Assembly: GCA_023426225.1 (NCBI GenBank) | Contig: JAFABD010000160.1 | Coordinates: 1 to 14,975 of the forward strand | Length of the DNA: 14,975 nt | Direction of reading: 5' to 3' | From: Pseudomonadota bacterium | GTDB lineage: Bacteria; Pseudomonadota; Alphaproteobacteria; Sphingomonadales; Sphingomonadaceae | In this document: positions 13,727 through 14,975 of the stretch, one piece after another | Position numbering within the stretch: the stretch's first letter is position 1 | Layout of the letters: each line of letters opens with the position of its first letter | Notes under the pieces: generated by a model | The model's input: only the letters and a program-made list of their open reading frames with translations | Told to the model about the DNA's origin: nothing | The model's database searches: none | Position numbers and translations under genes: made by a program

Positions 13727-14975
13727 TTACTTGCCCGGGTTGCGGAACATGCCGCGGTGATCGATCGCCGCCGCGGCAAAATCGAGCTGCGCCTTGAATT
13801 CGACGCCGTCGCTCGTGAAACCGACGCGGTTCGACATCTGCACGCCCTCGCTGCCCTCGAGATACGCATATTCGATCGTGTCGACCTGGCTGTTGTCGGC
13901 AATCAGGTGCCACGCATCGGGCGACAGTCCGTCGAGCTCGGCCTCGACCACCGGCTCGAGCGCGGTGCGGCCGCCGGCGCGAAACTCGTTGGTATCGGTC
14001 GCCTTGGCCGGCACGAACTGCGAGCTGGTGAACTGATAGGCCAGCTGCTCGAGCGCGGTCGGCACCACGAGGAAGCGGGGCGCGATGTTGAGCAGCTCGC
14101 CCTGCAGACCCTTCTGCAACCGCATCGCGCTGCGACCGGCCGTCAGGGTCGCTTGAGAGATCGGCGCGCCGGCGGGAGCGAGGTTGGCGTGCTCGGGGGC
14201 GAACAGCGCCTTGCCATCCGGCATCACCGTCTTGGTCGCGCCGTTACCGAGGAGACCGTAGACGATGCGGTTCTCGAGCCGCGCGGCCGACCCGGCAAAA
14301 CCGCTGGTAATGCGGTCGAGCGCGCGCAGATCGTCGTTGATCAGCATCTGACGCGAGAAGCCGATAATCACGCCATAGCTCGCCAGCTTGTAGGTCGTTT
14401 TTCCGTCGAAGCCCGTGCCGTACCGGAACTCGCCCTTTTCGTTGACGGGGGCGAGATCCGGCATCGCCGACATCTGCACGACGTCGATCGAACGGAAGTC
14501 GGGCGCATTGGGCGCGCGACGCGCCCAGATCCGATAAGTCGGCACCGCAGCCTCATACGCCTGGCGCAGGCGGCGGTTGAGCGCCCCGCCGACGAGCTGC
14601 GGGAAATCCCCCGTGGTGTGCATCGACCGCACCTCGAACGACGCGTCGGCGATCTCGCTGCGCGACATGCCGCGGACCGAGACGCCGTTGGCGGTGAGGA
14701 AATCCTCGGCCATGCGCAGCAGGCTCATCCCGCGATATTCGCGCGCATGGTCGGGCAGCACCGTTCCAGGCGACAGCCGGTGCAGGATCGCGTCGGCCAT
14801 GCCGCGGCGCATCGTGTCGCCGGCGTCGCGCGTCACCGAAATACGGTTCTGGGTGCGGACCTGGCTACCCGCGTCACGCTCGGCAAAGCGGCGGCCGATC
14901 TCGGCGAGCGCGGCCTCGCGCGACATCGGCGCATCGGCGTGGCGGGCGACGATGTCGAGCTGGACGCCGGCGTCG
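13727..14975 (-). CDS. Major capsid protein, Mu gpT type, 5' end outside window
   Basis: Open from the right edge: in-frame codons upstream of the first ATG (14926) read DAGVQLDIVARHADAP with no stop, so that ATG is probably internal. Counting from it, residues 104-137 (TTGDFPQLVGGALNRRLRQA, then YRIWARR) mark the capsid domain start. The domain continues with LASYGVIIGFSRQMLINDDL, LFAPEHANLA, an LVVPTALEQLAYQ strand-helix and IEYAYLEGSEG. It closes with DGVEFKAQLDFAAAAIDHRG and MFRNPGK. These are the motifs I know from Mu-type gpT capsids. The charged helical region before residue 100 is like the linker in protease-capsid fusion proteins of alphaproteobacterial phages; a ClpP-like or HK97-type protease domain would lie outside the window. 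The subunit polymerises into the icosahedral shell. Confidence 0.88.
   Translation of the reverse strand, partial: DAGVQLDIVARHADAPMSREAALAEIGRRFAERDAGSQVRTQNRISVTRDAGDTMRRGMADAILHRLSPGTVLPDHAREYRGMSLLRMAEDFLTANGVSVRGMSRSEIADASFEVRSMHTTGDFPQLVGGALNRRLRQAYEAAVPTYRIWARRAPNAPDFRSIDVVQMSAMPDLAPVNEKGEFRYGTGFDGKTTYKLASYGVIIGFSRQMLINDDLRALDRITSGFAGSAARLENRIVYGLLGNGATKTVMPDGKALFAPEHANLAPAGAPISQATLTAGRSAMRLQKGLQGELLNIAPRFLVVPTALEQLAYQFTSSQFVPAKATDTNEFRAGGRTALEPVVEAELDGLSPDAWHLIADNSQVDTIEYAYLEGSEGVQMSNRVGFTSDGVEFKAQLDFAAAAIDHRGMFRNPGK

Noticed and set aside
1..14975. Defence system, CRISPR array, tRNA, insertion sequence or att site
   Set aside because: None has sequence support; the whole window is accounted for by phage structural genes with short spacers.

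Overview
The window is a block of tail and head genes from a tailed phage or prophage. Every gene I can support lies on the minus strand, so transcription runs from base 14975 down to base 1. Base composition is strongly GC-rich with a marked third-position GC bias. Long antisense open frames therefore appear everywhere, but they read as Arg/Pro/Ala-rich shadows. Composition, and the resemblance of several proteins to families I know from alphaproteobacterial prophages, suggest an alphaproteobacterium, probably a sphingomonad. No host gene, integrase or att site is visible, so I cannot tell a prophage from a free phage.

Layout in transcription order: (1) the C-terminal part of a major capsid protein of the Mu gpT type, open at the right edge and probably the tail end of a protease-capsid fusion; (2) a DUF2190 small head protein, bracketed by GC-rich stem-loops; (3) a 60-residue orphan; (4) a head-tail connector candidate; (5) a tail-terminator candidate; (6) the major tail tube protein, with a TTG start; (7) tail assembly chaperone G and its -1 frameshift extension GT; (8) a DUF6441-like protein; (9) a 1304-residue tape measure protein; (10) a 120-residue tail-tip protein; (11) a 264-residue protein with a discoidin-like N-terminal domain; (12) a 937-residue J-like hub/fibre protein; (13) a 185-residue helical fibre-associated protein; (14) a tail fibre with a peptidase-G2/intramolecular-chaperone-like motif, running off the left edge.

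Genes are packed with gaps of about 1-70 bp or with ATGA/TGATG overlaps, as expected for one late morphogenesis operon. There is no sheath, tube-plus-sheath pair or baseplate wedge gene, and the order capsid - connector - terminator - tube - chaperones - tape measure - tip - hub - fibre is that of a long non-contractile (siphovirus-type) tail.

The best-supported non-routine feature is a programmed -1 frameshift signal at 10429-10435 (A AAA AAC in the correct phase, followed by a GC stem). It would join chaperone G to a T domain that has no usable start of its own. Other points of interest are mutually exclusive hairpins between the capsid and DUF2190 genes, a possible carbohydrate-binding module inside the hub protein, and the discoidin-like tip protein. 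I see no RNA genes, CRISPR array, insertion sequence, promoter or classical U-tract terminator.
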